A stretch of DNA of 64,000 nucleotides from Bdellovibrionales bacterium (GCA_016713585.1 JADJOV010000027.1:391430-455429), one strand, 5' to 3'; positions 9,583-19,810 are shown, numbered from the stretch's first letter. Program-made: numbers and translations. Notes: generated by a model from the sequence alone, not told the origin.

Positions 9583-11250
9583 ATGAAGTCCGTTGGAATT
9601 GACATTGGCTCAAGCCAAATTAAAGTGGTTGAAATCCAGAGCGGCTCAAAGGGCATCAGTCTCTCGCGCTACTTTGTACATGATTTCTCCGTGAGAACCA
9701 ACGCAGATCCGGTCATTGAGACCATTGAGTTTTTACGTCCCCTGTTGCAAGATTATGATCCAGCCCAAACAAGATTTTGTGTTGCCCTTCGCCAGGACCA
9801 GGTCGTTGTTAGAAATAAATTGTTTCCATTTAATGACAGAATCAAAATTTTAAAAACTCTCCCGATGGAACTAGATGAAGATATTCCATTTTCCATTGAC
9901 GATTCTGTCTACGATGCTAAGATTATCCGTCTTTTGGGTGCCCAAGCCGAAGTCCTTGCCTGTGCCGTCCCGAAAGTTCATCTTGAAAAAATTCTAGCTG
10001 TTTTTAAAGACTGTGGGATCGAGCCCGATGTTGTCAGCGCCGAAGGCATTGCCCTAGCCAATATCTTTGAAAGATGGAACGAACCTCCCCAACCCGAATC
10101 CTCGAGCCTGGGCTTAGACCTCGAGGGACTGAACGAACCCACGGAAAGGGAACTGCAAGTTGTTCTCAATATCGGCCACAGTCGAACACTCGTTCTGGCT
10201 TTTGAAAAAAATCGCCTGATTGGCTTGAGGAGTCTCACCTGGGGCGGGCGAAACGTCGCCGATGCAATCTCACGGAAATACGAAATGCCCTTTGCCGAAG
10301 CCCTCAAAGAGATGGAGCTCAAAGGTTTTATTTTAAACTCCGCTCAAGAAGGTCATTTTGAAGCTAAGATATTTTCCGACACAATTGCGAAGTCTGTGCG
10401 TGAACTTTTAAGAGATATTCAACTCACGCTTCTTGAATTCAAAAGCGAATACAAAGGAATCATCACTCAAATTGATGTGACCGGAGGATTCTCCCACCTT
10501 CAAGGATTGGGTCCCTTTATGACCCAATCCCTCGAAGTTTCGGTCAACAAAATTCAAATTTTGGAACGCTTCTCCCAGGTTTTCTTTGAACGAACTGACA
10601 TCACTGATTCTCGCCTTGGCGTCGCCATCGGACTTGCCATCGAGGGGGTCAAAAAACCGCGAAATCCTGCCCTCAATTTTTTAAAAGGTGCCTACGCCAA
10701 ACAAAACACTCAACTTGAGGCTTTCATCTCCCAATGGAGCTTGACTCTGAAAGTTGCAATTGCCTCATTTATCATTTTTACAGTTTGGGCCTTGATCAGA
10801 GAAAACCTAACTCTGCATATGGTCGACGCGGCCCAAGAATCTTTGAAGGGCATGGCAAAAACAGTTGCCAATCTGCAAGGTCCTGAACTTTCAGAAAGAG
10901 GCGTCAAGAAATACATCGCTGAAAAAAAGAAAGTTGTCGCTGAACTTAAAAGTCTTGCTCAAATTGCCCCGATGAACTCAGCTTTAGAAATTCTTAAGAA
11001 AGTCAACGAGAATGTCCCTGGGCGCTCAAGTCTAAAACTAGATATTAAGCGTCTGAACGTCGATGATAGTCAGGTTCTTCTTGAGGGTTATTTAGGTTCA
11101 GTCCGTGAAGTCGACCTCTTACGACAATCGCTTTCTCACCTTTCGAGCGATGGTAAAGTGCTTGTTCAAAAATCAGGATTTCCTCAGACTGCTGGTCGAA
11201 CACCTTTTTCCTTTTTCTTAACCGTGGATCGAGGAGTTTTGAAAAAATGA
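9583..11250 (+). CDS. gspL: type II secretion protein GspL (PilM-PilN-like fusion)
   Basis: Inner-membrane assembly protein that binds GspE on the cytoplasmic side. The N-terminal 350 residues form an actin-like PilM/FtsA fold (SVGIDIGSSQIKVVEI phosphate-1 motif; NIGHSRTLVLAFE; DVTGGFSHLQGL). One transmembrane helix follows at about residues 385-402 (VAIASFIIFTVWALI), then a PilN-like periplasmic ferredoxin-like domain. At 555 residues it is longer than enterobacterial GspL. It overlaps gspM by 4 bases. Because it is separated from gspK by the HEPN/MNT pair, it may need its own promoter. Confidence 0.85.
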   Translation: MKSVGIDIGSSQIKVVEIQSGSKGISLSRYFVHDFSVRTNADPVIETIEFLRPLLQDYDPAQTRFCVALRQDQVVVRNKLFPFNDRIKILKTLPMELDEDIPFSIDDSVYDAKIIRLLGAQAEVLACAVPKVHLEKILAVFKDCGIEPDVVSAEGIALANIFERWNEPPQPESSSLGLDLEGLNEPTERELQVVLNIGHSRTLVLAFEKNRLIGLRSLTWGGRNVADAISRKYEMPFAEALKEMELKGFILNSAQEGHFEAKIFSDTIAKSVRELLRDIQLTLLEFKSEYKGIITQIDVTGGFSHLQGLGPFMTQSLEVSVNKIQILERFSQVFFERTDITDSRLGVAIGLAIEGVKKPRNPALNFLKGAYAKQNTQLEAFISQWSLTLKVAIASFIIFTVWALIRENLTLHMVDAAQESLKGMAKTVANLQGPELSERGVKKYIAEKKKVVAELKSLAQIAPMNSALEILKKVNENVPGRSSLKLDIKRLNVDDSQVLLEGYLGSVREVDLLRQSLSHLSSDGKVLVQKSGFPQTAGRTPFSFFLTVDRGVLKK

Positions 11251-11939
11251 TTCAAGACCTCAAGGACAATATCGTTGGGAGTGCAAGCCAACTTAAAGAC
11301 CGAATCCTAGAGAGTTCCACTTTTAATCAACTCAAAGATCGCTATGAGAACCTAAGTCCCTTTGGACAAAAGGGAGCGCTTGTCGCGACTATCTTGATTT
11401 TCCTCGTTCTTCTCTTTTACTGGCCGCTATCCTCACTTTCATCATCCTTTGACTACGTGAATGAGTTTGAGGGAAAAAGAGACCTCATCAGGGAACTTTT
11501 AAAGGTCACTAAAGAGGCCTCCGAACTTCCGGCCCTGCCCCAGGCTCCTCCCCTTGCGCAAGTGCAAATGACTTTGGAAAATTATGTCAGGGATGCAAAT
11601 CTCCTGCCTGAGCAATTTAGAGGTGTGACCCAAATTCGAACCAACTCTAAATTGATTCCTGAATCCCGTTCCCAGGGAAGCGTCAAAGCTGAATTCAGCA
11701 AGCTCAACCTTCGTCAAATAGTTCAGCTCTCTTCACAAATGCAAAATTTAGGAGCCTCAGTCAAAATGAGTTCGCTAAGAATTGAGGCGAATAGTGAACT
11801 TTCTCAGTACTTCGATCTCGTTCTGACCTTTACATCGTTAAAAGTTCCAGTCATCACTCGCCCAACAATTTTGGAACCCCGTGGTCGTGGGATTAAAAAG
11901 AATAATAAAACACCCCCACCCCTTCCTGAGGATGAGTGA
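11247..11939 (+). CDS. gspM: type II secretion protein GspM
   Basis: Inner-membrane partner of GspL. It has a short cytoplasmic segment, a transmembrane helix at about residues 45-65 (GALVATILIFLVLLFYWPL) and a periplasmic ferredoxin-like domain (LRQIVQLSSQMQNLGASVKMSSLRIE). The tail is basic and proline-rich. ATGA overlap with gspL and overlap with gspN place it firmly in the operon. Primary sequence is weakly conserved in this family, so the call leans on position and topology. Confidence 0.82.
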   Translation: MIQDLKDNIVGSASQLKDRILESSTFNQLKDRYENLSPFGQKGALVATILIFLVLLFYWPLSSLSSSFDYVNEFEGKRDLIRELLKVTKEASELPALPQAPPLAQVQMTLENYVRDANLLPEQFRGVTQIRTNSKLIPESRSQGSVKAEFSKLNLRQIVQLSSQMQNLGASVKMSSLRIEANSELSQYFDLVLTFTSLKVPVITRPTILEPRGRGIKKNNKTPPPLPEDE

Positions 11940-12908
11940 TGTCGTTTATCAAGGCCGCCTTCAGTCTGGTGATGACAAACAAAGGGAAACTTTTCTTTGC
12001 CCTGATCTCGACGCTGGTTTTTTTATTTATTCTATTTCCCTTTGACGACCTCTCTGATTTGGTTTCCACACAGGTTTCGAAAGCAACTGGCAACTCTTTA
12101 TATCTTCAATTTCAGAAGCTCAAAATGAGCTTGTTTCCAACCCCAGGCTTGAAGATGGAAAAAGTTTTCATCCAAGCAAGCCAAGCCCCTTCCATCAACA
12201 TGGAGAGTCTTACGATCACGCCTTCTTTGTCTGGCCTGATTTACAAGAAGCCCTATGGTCAGGTTTCAATTCATGGGGTGATGAAGGGGGACCTTGAACT
12301 TTCTCTGAGCAAAGGCCCCCGCACTGAAGGTGGCGCAGAACGAGAGAAAATTGAAATTCACGGTCAAAAATTAGCTTTGAAAGATCTCAAGGAGCTTACA
12401 AGTTTGCCATTTCAAATGAAGGGCCAGCTTCAGTTTTCAACGTCAGCCCTTGCTGATTCGACATGGAAGGAACAGCCAGAGGCTGATATGGATCTCACAA
12501 TCAATCAGTTCGAATTGCCACCGGCAAGTGTAGCAACGCCCCTCGGTCCCCTAAACCTTCCAGAATTCAAACTTGGCCACATCTTAATGAAGGGCCGACT
12601 TAGCGGAGGAAACTTCAATATTGAAAAAGGCACACTGGGCAAAGAAACAGATGAAATTCATGGAACTGTGAAGGGCAGCATCGGCTTGACTCTGGAAAAT
12701 CGGCCACCCGCTGCGATGCCTGTTCCGATTTTTGGAAGCTACAACTTTGATATTGAGTTCACGGTGAAGAAATCCTTTCAAGACCGAGCAAGTGCTTTTT
12801 TGATTTTCATAGATAGCTACAAGTCCACGGCTCCCCAAGGCTCTGTTTATAGATTTAAAATTTCAGGAGTTAACTTTTGGCACCTCCACCATCGGTGCAC
12901 TACGTTAG
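11939..12908 (+). CDS. gspN: type II secretion protein GspN, one frameshift at the end
   Basis: Membrane-anchored periplasmic protein of the GspN/AsmA-like type found in delta-proteobacterial type II clusters. N-terminal transmembrane helix (LFFALISTLVFLFILFPF), then long beta-rich AsmA-like sequence (LYLQFQKLKMSLFPTPGLKMEKV; FNIEKGTLGKETDEIHGTVKGSIGL). The open frame runs to 12949. Deleting one T from the four-T run at 12875-12878 restores GVNFGTSTIGALR and a stop at 12906-12908, a more natural ending. ATG at 11939 overlaps the gspM stop codon. Last gsp gene in the cluster. Confidence 0.78.
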
Positions 12909-13037
12909 TTACGTCCGCCACTCGTTCTAGAGTTCTGTTAAATCAATAGTTTTACAGCTATAAGCAAAGGTTATTGTTTTGCAGCATTGACATTTTAGAA
13001 ACTCTGAACAAACATAACCCGATTGGAGGGCAGCAGC

Positions 13038-13527
13038 ATGGCAGGTATTAATAAGGTGATAATTATAGGACGACTAGGGGGCAGATCCCGAGGTTAAATC
13101 TGTGGGTCAAGGTTCCACGGTGGCCACTCTCAATATTGCGACAAGTGAGGCTTGGACAGGCAAAGATGGACAGAAGCAAGAACGCACCGAGTGGCATCGC
13201 GTTGTCGCCTGGGGTAAGCTTGCTGAAATTTGTGGGAAGCATCTCGCAAAAGGACGTCAGGTATATATCGAAGGCCGTTTGCAAACTCGCCAATGGGAAG
13301 ATCAACAGGGACAAAAAAAATATACCACTGAGATTGTCGCTCAAAATGTGCAATTTTTAGGCTCTGCCTCAGGCGAGCGAGGAGCTTTTGCTGGAGCAAA
13401 CACTGGCGCAGGAGCCGGTGGTGGCAATGCTGGAGCAGGAATGGGCTCGCAAAATAATGGAAACAATGATTTCCAGGACTTTGGACCCGAACCTCAATTT
13501 AATTCTTCCGACGAAATTCCATTCTGA
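13038..13527 (+). CDS. ssb: single-stranded DNA-binding protein, frameshift near the start
   Basis: Homotetrameric SSB that protects single-stranded DNA in replication and repair. ATG at 13038 follows a strong GGAGGG site. The protein reads MAGINKVIIIGRLG, then needs one G removed from the five-G run at 13077-13081 to continue ADPEVKSVGQGSTVATLNIA. OB fold with EWHRVVAWGKLAEI and VYIEGRLQTRQWEDQQG; then a Gly/Ala/Asn-rich linker and the acidic tail SSDEIPF that binds partner proteins. A strong terminator follows. Confidence 0.95.
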
Positions 13528-13576
13528 TAAATTCCATTCTCATAGACTGATAATCTCAGTGCCAAAGATGGATTAA

Positions 13577-13609
13577 AAAAAGACCTGGAATGAACTCCAG
13601 GTCTTTTCC
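13577..13609 (+). terminator. rho-independent terminator after ssb
   Basis: Stem AAAAGACCTGGA/TCCAGGTCTTTT with a 6-base loop, followed by TCC and a T-rich stretch. It sits 50 bases after the ssb stop codon. The A-run before and T-run after the stem could let it work in both directions. Confidence 0.85.
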
Positions 13610-13641
13610 TTGTTCACTTATTCAGATATTCTGGCCCTCAT

Positions 13642-14088
13642 ATGAAAGTTCAAGTGCGCCGCTTCCCCTTAATCACTCTTTGCGTTTTCCTCAATGCCGC
13701 CGGTTGTTCGGTCTACAAATCCGAGGGGCGAAAGACCTTTGAATCCAAGGCTCCTCAAAAGATTCAAGCTCTTCTCGGCACTCAAAGTACATTAAATCAC
13801 AAGCCTCTCCCTCAGAACTGCGAAATTCTGAGCCAGTTTGAACTTGAGGTTCGGGCCAATTACCTGCCGGTTTCACCAGAAGTTCTCTCGACAAAAAATG
13901 GGGTAGAGCTTTGGAAGAGTGTCACACCTAATGGTGTCGTGCAAATAACGCTGATTGAGTCCCTGAATACGAACTTCGCTCTAAATTCTTCTGGCTCTCG
14001 CGAGGTGAGTTACTCCCTTTGTCACTTCGAATTCAAATCTGAGCTCGAGTGGCAAAATGCAGAGCCCAACTTTGACCTCGACTATTGA
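13642..14088 (+). CDS. small predicted lipoprotein
   Basis: 148 residues. The N-terminus MKVQVRRFPLITLCVFLNAAGC is a lipoprotein signal with the acylated Cys in AAGC. The mature part is polar, with two further Cys (QNCEIL and SLCHFEF) that could form a disulfide. No known domain was recognised. It stands alone between the ssb terminator and the outer-membrane protein gene; function unknown. Confidence 0.65.
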   Translation: MKVQVRRFPLITLCVFLNAAGCSVYKSEGRKTFESKAPQKIQALLGTQSTLNHKPLPQNCEILSQFELEVRANYLPVSPEVLSTKNGVELWKSVTPNGVVQITLIESLNTNFALNSSGSREVSYSLCHFEFKSELEWQNAEPNFDLDY

Positions 14089-14154
14089 CTATCTCCAGTC
14101 GACTTTTGACTAAACAAGCTTGATCCAGCTCGAGAAAATCGAGACACTTGTTCT

Positions 14155-15060
14155 ATGAAAACAATACAACTTCCCATCTGTCTGTTTGGTTTATTATTGT
14201 TAGTGATTTCCCCATTTTCTTCCGCGCAAACAGTTAAAACCGTTAAAGGGAAAAAAGCTCTTCTTGAACTTCAGGGAACCCCGGCCCAAGTAGGCCAAGC
14301 CTTTTACGCCGTCGATGCCAGCGGAAAAGAAAGCCCTCTAAAAGTCACGCAGGTCAAAGGCGACAGGGCCTTAGTTGACATTGTTCAAGGGACAACCGAG
14401 GCCGGCCACACCGTGCAGGCCAAAGGCGGCACATCTGCAGGAACAACAGGGTCGCCCGCAAACAAGGACAACTCAACAACAGAAGATACTGCAGGCTCCA
14501 GCCCATCTTCATCAGGGAAATCTAGCAAAAAGGGAGAGACCTGGGGCCTTTTGGGATCCTTCGGAATGAATAAAATGGACGCAAGCCTCACCGTGGCCAC
14601 AGTTAAATACACGGCCAACATGACTGGGGCAGGCTTTGGACTGCTTGGCTTTTATGATTTTCCCCTCAGCAAAAATTTTATTCTCAGGGGCACGACCGGG
14701 CTTGAGCAATTTATAGGTAATGGAACCGTATCAGCTGCTGTTTGCAATGGATCCGCAATCTGCAGTGTTAACATAATGTATTTATCCTTCTACGGGGCTG
14801 CGAAATATATTTTCGTCAACAGTAAACTCAAAATTTGGGCGGCTGGTGGTTTGGGATATTTGTTTGCAGCCTCAAAATCTAGCAATATCCTCAAAACAGA
14901 CGGTCTTTCAACTTATGTCATCGTGCCATCCCTGGGAATCGACATCCCTGTTGGAAGTGGATTTATTCCAATCACAGTTGATTATGCACTCTATCCTGAT
15001 TCCGCTGACGTCAAAGCGAACTCCACCTCAGTCAGAGCTGGATGGGGATGGTATTTTTAA
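14155..15060 (+). CDS. outer-membrane beta-barrel protein with N-terminal linker domain
   Basis: 301 residues. Signal peptide ending SPFSSAQ; a small beta domain (KKALLELQGTPAQVGQAFYAVD); a Ser/Thr/Gly-rich linker (about residues 93-125); then an eight-strand-type barrel (GLLGSFGMNKMDASLTV, GFGLLGFYDFPLS, FILRGTTGLEQF, LSFYGAAKYIF). It ends in aromatic WGWYF, the C-terminal signature for BAM-dependent insertion. Its stop codon overlaps the convergent rel gene by 4 bases. Specific role unknown; it resembles OmpW/OmpA-barrel-like proteins in general pattern only. Confidence 0.7.
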   Translation: MKTIQLPICLFGLLLLVISPFSSAQTVKTVKGKKALLELQGTPAQVGQAFYAVDASGKESPLKVTQVKGDRALVDIVQGTTEAGHTVQAKGGTSAGTTGSPANKDNSTTEDTAGSSPSSSGKSSKKGETWGLLGSFGMNKMDASLTVATVKYTANMTGAGFGLLGFYDFPLSKNFILRGTTGLEQFIGNGTVSAAVCNGSAICSVNIMYLSFYGAAKYIFVNSKLKIWAAGGLGYLFAASKSSNILKTDGLSTYVIVPSLGIDIPVGSGFIPITVDYALYPDSADVKANSTSVRAGWGWYF

Positions 15061-17344
15061 TGCATCACTCTTTCGACACCGATGATTCCTTTGATTTTTT
15101 GCAATTCAAATATTGCTAAATTCAGTTGCTCTGAATTACGAACACTGATTTCAAAAAGACAAATCGCCGTTTTATCCTTCGTCGTTCGCGCCTGGGCTGA
15201 TTGAATATTAATCCCTTGCACAGCAAAGGCCTCGGACATTGACTTCAGTAAACCGGGCACATCCTGAGAAAAAACCTTCAACTTCACGGTGCGATCAGCC
15301 GCCTGACTTGGTCCCTGTTGATTCCACTGAACATCCACCTTGCGGATCTGATCAAACTCGAAGGCCTTGCGACAATCTGATCGATGCACACTCACTCCCC
15401 GCCCCCGTGAAATAAATCCAACCACCGGATCCCCAGGAATCGGATTGCAACACTTTCCATAGTGCACGAGAACATCATCCATTCCATCCACCGATAGGAT
15501 GGAAACGGTCTTTCGAGACTTTGCCTGGGCCCCCTTCATCACTCGATCCATAAAAGTGGATTCGTCTATTTTGAAACCTTCTTTCAACGCATCCTTCAGA
15601 CTCTCCTTTGAGCTCTCTTTACCCGAGTCCTTACCAGACTCTCTGCTAGAGTCCTTAGTCGAAGGCGCTGGCATGAGCTTGTCGACCAAGTGTTTGGGCT
15701 CAAACTTCCCGTAACCTATTTTTACAAACAACTCATCCGTTGAATGAAGTCCATTGTCCTTTAAATAATTTTCGTATATTTCACCTTTGAGAAATCGCGC
15801 GGCCGCCAATCCAAACTTTCGAAATTCTTTTTCAACAAGGTCTTTCCCTAAAATGAGTGATCGCCGACGCTGCTCTTCCTTCACAAATTGACGGATTTTT
15901 GATTTGGCCTTATTGGTCACTGCGAATTTGAGCCAATCCTTAGAGGGTTGTTGGGTCTTCGAAGTGATAATTTCGACCGTGTCCCCGTTTCGCAGACGGT
16001 GTTTCAGCGGCACCATCTTGCCATTGACTCGGCGCTAACGCATTTGCTACCCAGATCCGTATGAACCGCATAGGCGAAATCAATGGGAGTCGCTCCGTCG
16101 GGGAATTCCCTGACATCACCCCCTGGGGTGAAAACGTAAATTTCTGCCTCGAAGAGATCAGTTCGAACAGCATCCATAAATTCTTCTGAATTTCGAACCG
16201 TTTGATGCCACTGCACCAGCTCACGAAGCCAATGGGCTTGTTGAGCCGTATCATCCTGAATTTTTCCACGCTCCTTATACCGCCAGTGAGCGGCAATCCC
16301 CCGCTCTGCGATCAAATGCATTTCTTGAGTTCGTATTTGAATTTCGATCCGTTCCCCACCTGGGCCGATGACTGTCGTATGCAAAGACTGATAGTTATTG
16401 GTCTTTGCCATCGCAATAAAATCTTTAAACCGCCCAGGAATGGGCTTCCAAAGGGCATGGATATGCCCTAGAACCTCATAGCCTTCACCAACCGTTCCCA
16501 CCACCCCTCGAAAAGCTAGCACATCGTAGACTTGCTCATAATCCAAATTTCGAGCCTGCATTTTTCTATAAATAGACCAAAGATGTTTCGAACGCCCCTG
16601 AACTTCGACTTTCAATCCATTCTTCTGGGCCGTAGATATAATAAGGTCTTTGACGTCCGCAATGTACCGAGATTGCTCGGCCTCACTTTTCTTCAATTTT
16701 TGAGAAAGTACGTAATACATGTCAGGCCGGTAGTAACGAAAACACAAGTCTTCGAGTTCAATCTTAAGACTATTGATACCGATACGCCCAGCTAAGGGCG
16801 TATAAATCTCAAGTGTTTCAAGGGCAATATTGGCTTGCTTTTCGTATGGCATATGATTCAAAGTTCTCATATTGTGCAGGCGATCTGCGAGTTTCACGAG
16901 AACCACACGAACATCCCGCCCCATTGCAACGATCATCTTTCGAATATTTTCACCCTGCTTTTCCTGGCGATTTCGAAATTTCATTTGAGAAATTTTAGTC
17001 ACTCCATCCACTAAATGGGCGATGACCTCTCCAAATTCGCGCCGAATATCTTCTAGGGTCGTCTGAGTATCCTCCACAGTGTCATGCAGAAGTCCTGTGG
17101 CAATTGTATCTAAATCCAGGCGAAGATCTGCCAGAATACCCGCCACAGAAAGTGGATGGGAGATATAAGGTTCGCCACTTCTGCGAATTTGCCCAGAATG
17201 GGCTTTCTCAGAAAACTCGTAGGCTTTTCGAATCAGGGTTAAATCTGCCTGGGGGAAATAAAGACGGATTCGTTGACATAAGTCATCAACGGTTCGCATT
17301 GGTTTTGGTGTCGTATCGTCGACTAGTTGGAGAAAATCTGCCAT
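15057..17344 (-). CDS. rel: bifunctional (p)ppGpp synthetase/hydrolase Rel, one frameshift
   Basis: Controls the stringent-response alarmone ppGpp. Domain order: HD hydrolase (HSGQIRRSGEPYISHPL; LLHDTVEDT retains HD and ED), synthetase (GRFKDFIAMAKTNNYQSLHTTV, EIQIRT), TGS (IYVFTPGGDVREFPDGATPIDFAY), zinc-finger/helical region (HYGKCCNPIPGDPVVGFIS) and C-terminal ACT (QDVPGLLKSMSEAFAVQGINI). Two frames overlap at 16004-16016; restoring one base to the GG at 16031-16032 (plus strand) gives a continuous protein of about 760 residues. An Lys/Ser/Asp/Glu-rich repeat-like insertion lies just before the GKCCNPIPGD region. It follows rpoZ on the same strand. Confidence 0.92.
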
Positions 17345-17517
17345 TCCACCACTCTTCGGACAGTTATAGGCTTTTCGTAAGTTAATCTGTCAGATTTAGG
17401 AACTCTATCATAAGACCTTCATTATAGGACTCTATGACTAAAATACTGTCTGATTAAAACACTCTATGATAACAGCACCCGATGAAAGTCCAGGCGAAAA
17501 AATGGCAATCTCAGAAC

Positions 17518-17766
17518 CTAGTATGATCTATTTATTAAGGTCTTTTGAATATCGTGAAGTGCCACAGCAGGACTTAAGTCACTATCATAACCGACATTCC
17601 CCTCGGCCACTTCACGCAAGGCCGCTACAATCAATTTATTGTTCTTCATAGCCACTGTTGCCTCGGCACCCTTCATCAACTGCTTCGTGCGCTTGGACAC
17701 CATCAAAACTAACGCAAAACGATTGGGAACCTTTTCAAGACAATCTTCAACAGTGACTCGAGCCAT
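17518..17766 (-). CDS. rpoZ: RNA polymerase omega subunit
   Basis: 82 residues. MARVTVEDCLEKVPNRFALVLMVSKRTKQL is the conserved omega N-terminus and NNKLIVAALREVAEGNV the following helix. Omega helps fold beta-prime and, in many bacteria, is part of a ppGpp site. It lies between gmk and rel in the order gmk-rpoZ-rel, the common arrangement, linking transcription and alarmone genes. GAGGT precedes the ATG. Confidence 0.95.
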   Translation of the reverse strand: MARVTVEDCLEKVPNRFALVLMVSKRTKQLMKGAEATVAMKNNKLIVAALREVAEGNVGYDSDLSPAVALHDIQKTLINRSY

Positions 17767-17816
17767 TCATAACCTCCAAAATAATTAAACAGATCGCTTG
17801 AGAGTGATCGACCAAC

Positions 17817-18379
17817 CTAGTCGTCCGCCAGCCAATTTTCAACAATTTTTTTAAACTGACCATAAGAGGCCTCAAAAACATCATTAATGACCTGAACGTC
17901 GAACTCAACGGCCCTAGCAATCTCGAGTTGAGCATTCCTCATTCTCACCTCGATATCTTGAGAACTTGACCATCTCGTTTTGTCACTCTGCGTCTCAATT
18001 CATCAATGCTCGGCGGGAGAATAAAAACGGACTTTGCCTCCGGATACTTGCTCTTAAAGGTGGCGGCCCCCTGAACATCGATATCCATAATGACACACTT
18101 TCCATCTTTCCAGGCCTCTTCTAGCTGATAGAGTGGTGTCCCGTAGTAATTATTATGGACCTTTGCCCACTCCACAAAAAAGTTCTCATTCACTTTGATT
18201 TCAAACTCGTCTGAAGTGACAAAGAAATAAGGCACCCCTTGGCTCTCGCCCGCCCGAGGCTTCCGCGTGGTATATGTGACCGTGTCTACAAGAGATGGAA
18301 TCTCTCTGCAAATCCTCTCAACAAAACTGGATTTTCCAGCCCCACTTGGGGCTGCGACTATAATCATTTTGGCTTTCAT
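17817..18379 (-). CDS. gmk: guanylate kinase, one frameshift
   Basis: Phosphorylates GMP to GDP. P-loop APSGAGKSS near residue 9, GMP-binding TYTTRKPRAGESQGVPYFF, and FVEWAKVHNNYYGT. The open frame stops at 17945. Restoring one base near 17957 joins it to DIEVRMRNAQLEIARAVEF and INDVFEASYGQFKKIVENWL, the normal GMP kinase lid and C-terminus, with a stop at 17817-17819. The corrected protein is about 187 residues. ATGA overlap with yicC. Confidence 0.93.
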
Positions 18380-19344
18380 TCGACGTTCTGAATTTGCTCC
18401 CGTAATCTTTCAATTAATGTTTTACTTTCAACAACAGCCTGGGTGACATCTGTAATCTGAGACTTTGAACCAATGGTATTCATCTCTCGAAGCAGTTCTT
18501 GAGTGTAAAAGTCCAGCTTCTTCCCAGAAGGAGCGTCTGGCTGTTTCCCCGCCTTCTTTTGATCAGCAATCTTTTGACCGGCCATCTTTTGAGCCCTCCA
18601 AGACTGAGACGATGAAACACTATTTGTTAAAATTTTCTGATAATTATCCAAATGTTCCTCAAGACGACTGAGCTCCTCGGCAATATCCGACTTATCAACT
18701 TGGATTACAATTTCTTGCAAAAGCCTTGATCCGTCAACCTCCAGGTTAAGTCCTTCAAATTTTTGTCGAATTTTGGATAAATACCGTTCATGCAGAGTTG
18801 CATTAATTTGCAGCCGAAAAGATGCAATTAAGCCGACCTGAGTTTGCAAAAGTTTCAAATGATTGAGTAACTCCCTCCGCAGAGCTTCGCCTTCTCGGTT
18901 TCGTTCTTTCATGCAAGCCTTCATGGCAATTTCGAAAATACGAAACAAGGCCGCCTCTTCATCTTGTGTGACGAGCACCTGGGAATCCACCTGAATGACT
19001 TCAGGAAGATTCAAAATCATCGAAAGACTTGGTGGCTCCGAAATCTTCAATTTTCGAGAGAGCTTAAGCAGTTCCTGATGATACTGGGCTGCCAAATCCT
19101 CTTGCACATGAATCTGGTGAGCTCTCTTGAGTGCCACTTTCCGAACCACAAAAATATCAATTGTTCCCCGTTGAAACTCACTCTGTAGACACTTTTTGAG
19201 TCCCGCTTCGAAAGGCAAATATTCTCGGGGCAAATGAAAACGTGGCTCCAAATACCGCCCATTGACTGAACGGATCGTGACTTCAATTGTAATTTGCCCG
19301 CGACTGTCCACATGGGCCCCGGAACTTATCCCAAAACCAGTCAT
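18376..19344 (-). CDS. yicC: YicC-family endoribonuclease
   Basis: Family of metal-dependent endoribonucleases implicated in small-RNA turnover. It starts SMTGFG (M at 19344) and has the family signatures EVTIRSVNGRYLEPRFHLPREY, GTIDIFVVRK and the C-terminal EKLDFYTQELLREMNTIGSKSQ-like block (here GKKLDFYTQELLREMNTIGS). The usual DISEEL motif reads DIAEELSRLEEHL. An insertion of about 25 residues rich in Ala/Lys/Gln (AQKMAGQKIADQKKAGKQ) sits just before the conserved C-terminal block. 322 residues; coupled to gmk. Confidence 0.9.
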   Translation of the reverse strand: MTGFGISSGAHVDSRGQITIEVTIRSVNGRYLEPRFHLPREYLPFEAGLKKCLQSEFQRGTIDIFVVRKVALKRAHQIHVQEDLAAQYHQELLKLSRKLKISEPPSLSMILNLPEVIQVDSQVLVTQDEEAALFRIFEIAMKACMKERNREGEALRRELLNHLKLLQTQVGLIASFRLQINATLHERYLSKIRQKFEGLNLEVDGSRLLQEIVIQVDKSDIAEELSRLEEHLDNYQKILTNSVSSSQSWRAQKMAGQKIADQKKAGKQPDAPSGKKLDFYTQELLREMNTIGSKSQITDVTQAVVESKTLIERLREQIQNVE

Positions 19345-19348
19345 ACTT

Positions 19349-19810
19349 TCATGATTGCTTCACTATCTGACATTGAGCAAGTTGGGTCAATGAAATGCGA
19401 GCTCTTAAGATTTCCTCAACATGACTCCGGCAAGTTCCACAGGCTGTGCTTGCCGAAGTCCATTGACTCACTTGTTCACTCGTACGAGCTCCACAGAGTA
19501 TCGCTTGCTCGACTGCCTGGGTCGGAACATTTCGACAATGACAGAGCTCCTGGGCTTCATAAACAACCTTCCACTCCCCCCGACACTTAAGAATAAATTC
19601 CTTCAGCAAAAGACTGTTATGATTGAGATCATTCGTAAATACCCAGTCCTGAGGACTCAGCCCATACTTCAACTTGAGATCACTCACCTGCCGAGCAAAC
19701 TCCGCACAGCCAACAAAGTGCACTTCCTGCTCACCTGACGGCAGCTCCTTCAACTCGATCAGGTCCCGCCCTAGAATTTCAGCTCGAATTTTCCCTTGAA
19801 TTCCCATCAA
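19349..19810 (-). CDS. BFD-like [2Fe-2S] domain protein
   Basis: 153 residues. The C-terminal half carries the bacterioferritin-associated-ferredoxin pattern C-x-C (LCHCRNV) about 30 residues before C-x2-C (ACGTCRSHVEEIL), which binds a [2Fe-2S] cluster. The N-terminal half (EVHFVGCAEFARQVSDLKLKYG; WVFTNDLNHNSLLLKE) resembles NifU-like or thioredoxin-like linkers but is not assigned. It is upstream of yicC and possibly cotranscribed with it. Role probably in iron-sulfur or electron transfer; partner unknown. Confidence 0.75.
   Translation of the reverse strand: MMGIQGKIRAEILGRDLIELKELPSGEQEVHFVGCAEFARQVSDLKLKYGLSPQDWVFTNDLNHNSLLLKEFILKCRGEWKVVYEAQELCHCRNVPTQAVEQAILCGARTSEQVSQWTSASTACGTCRSHVEEILRARISLTQLAQCQIVKQS

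Noticed and set aside
13383..13480. Gly/Ala-rich stretch in ssb as a possible tandem repeat element
   Set aside because: It is the normal low-complexity linker between the SSB OB fold and its acidic tail.
1..13527. Type II secretion operon as a decayed, non-functional cluster
   Set aside because: Most breaks are one-base homopolymer changes and the restored proteins are full length and conserved; the same kind of break hits essential genes, so sequencing error is the simpler explanation.
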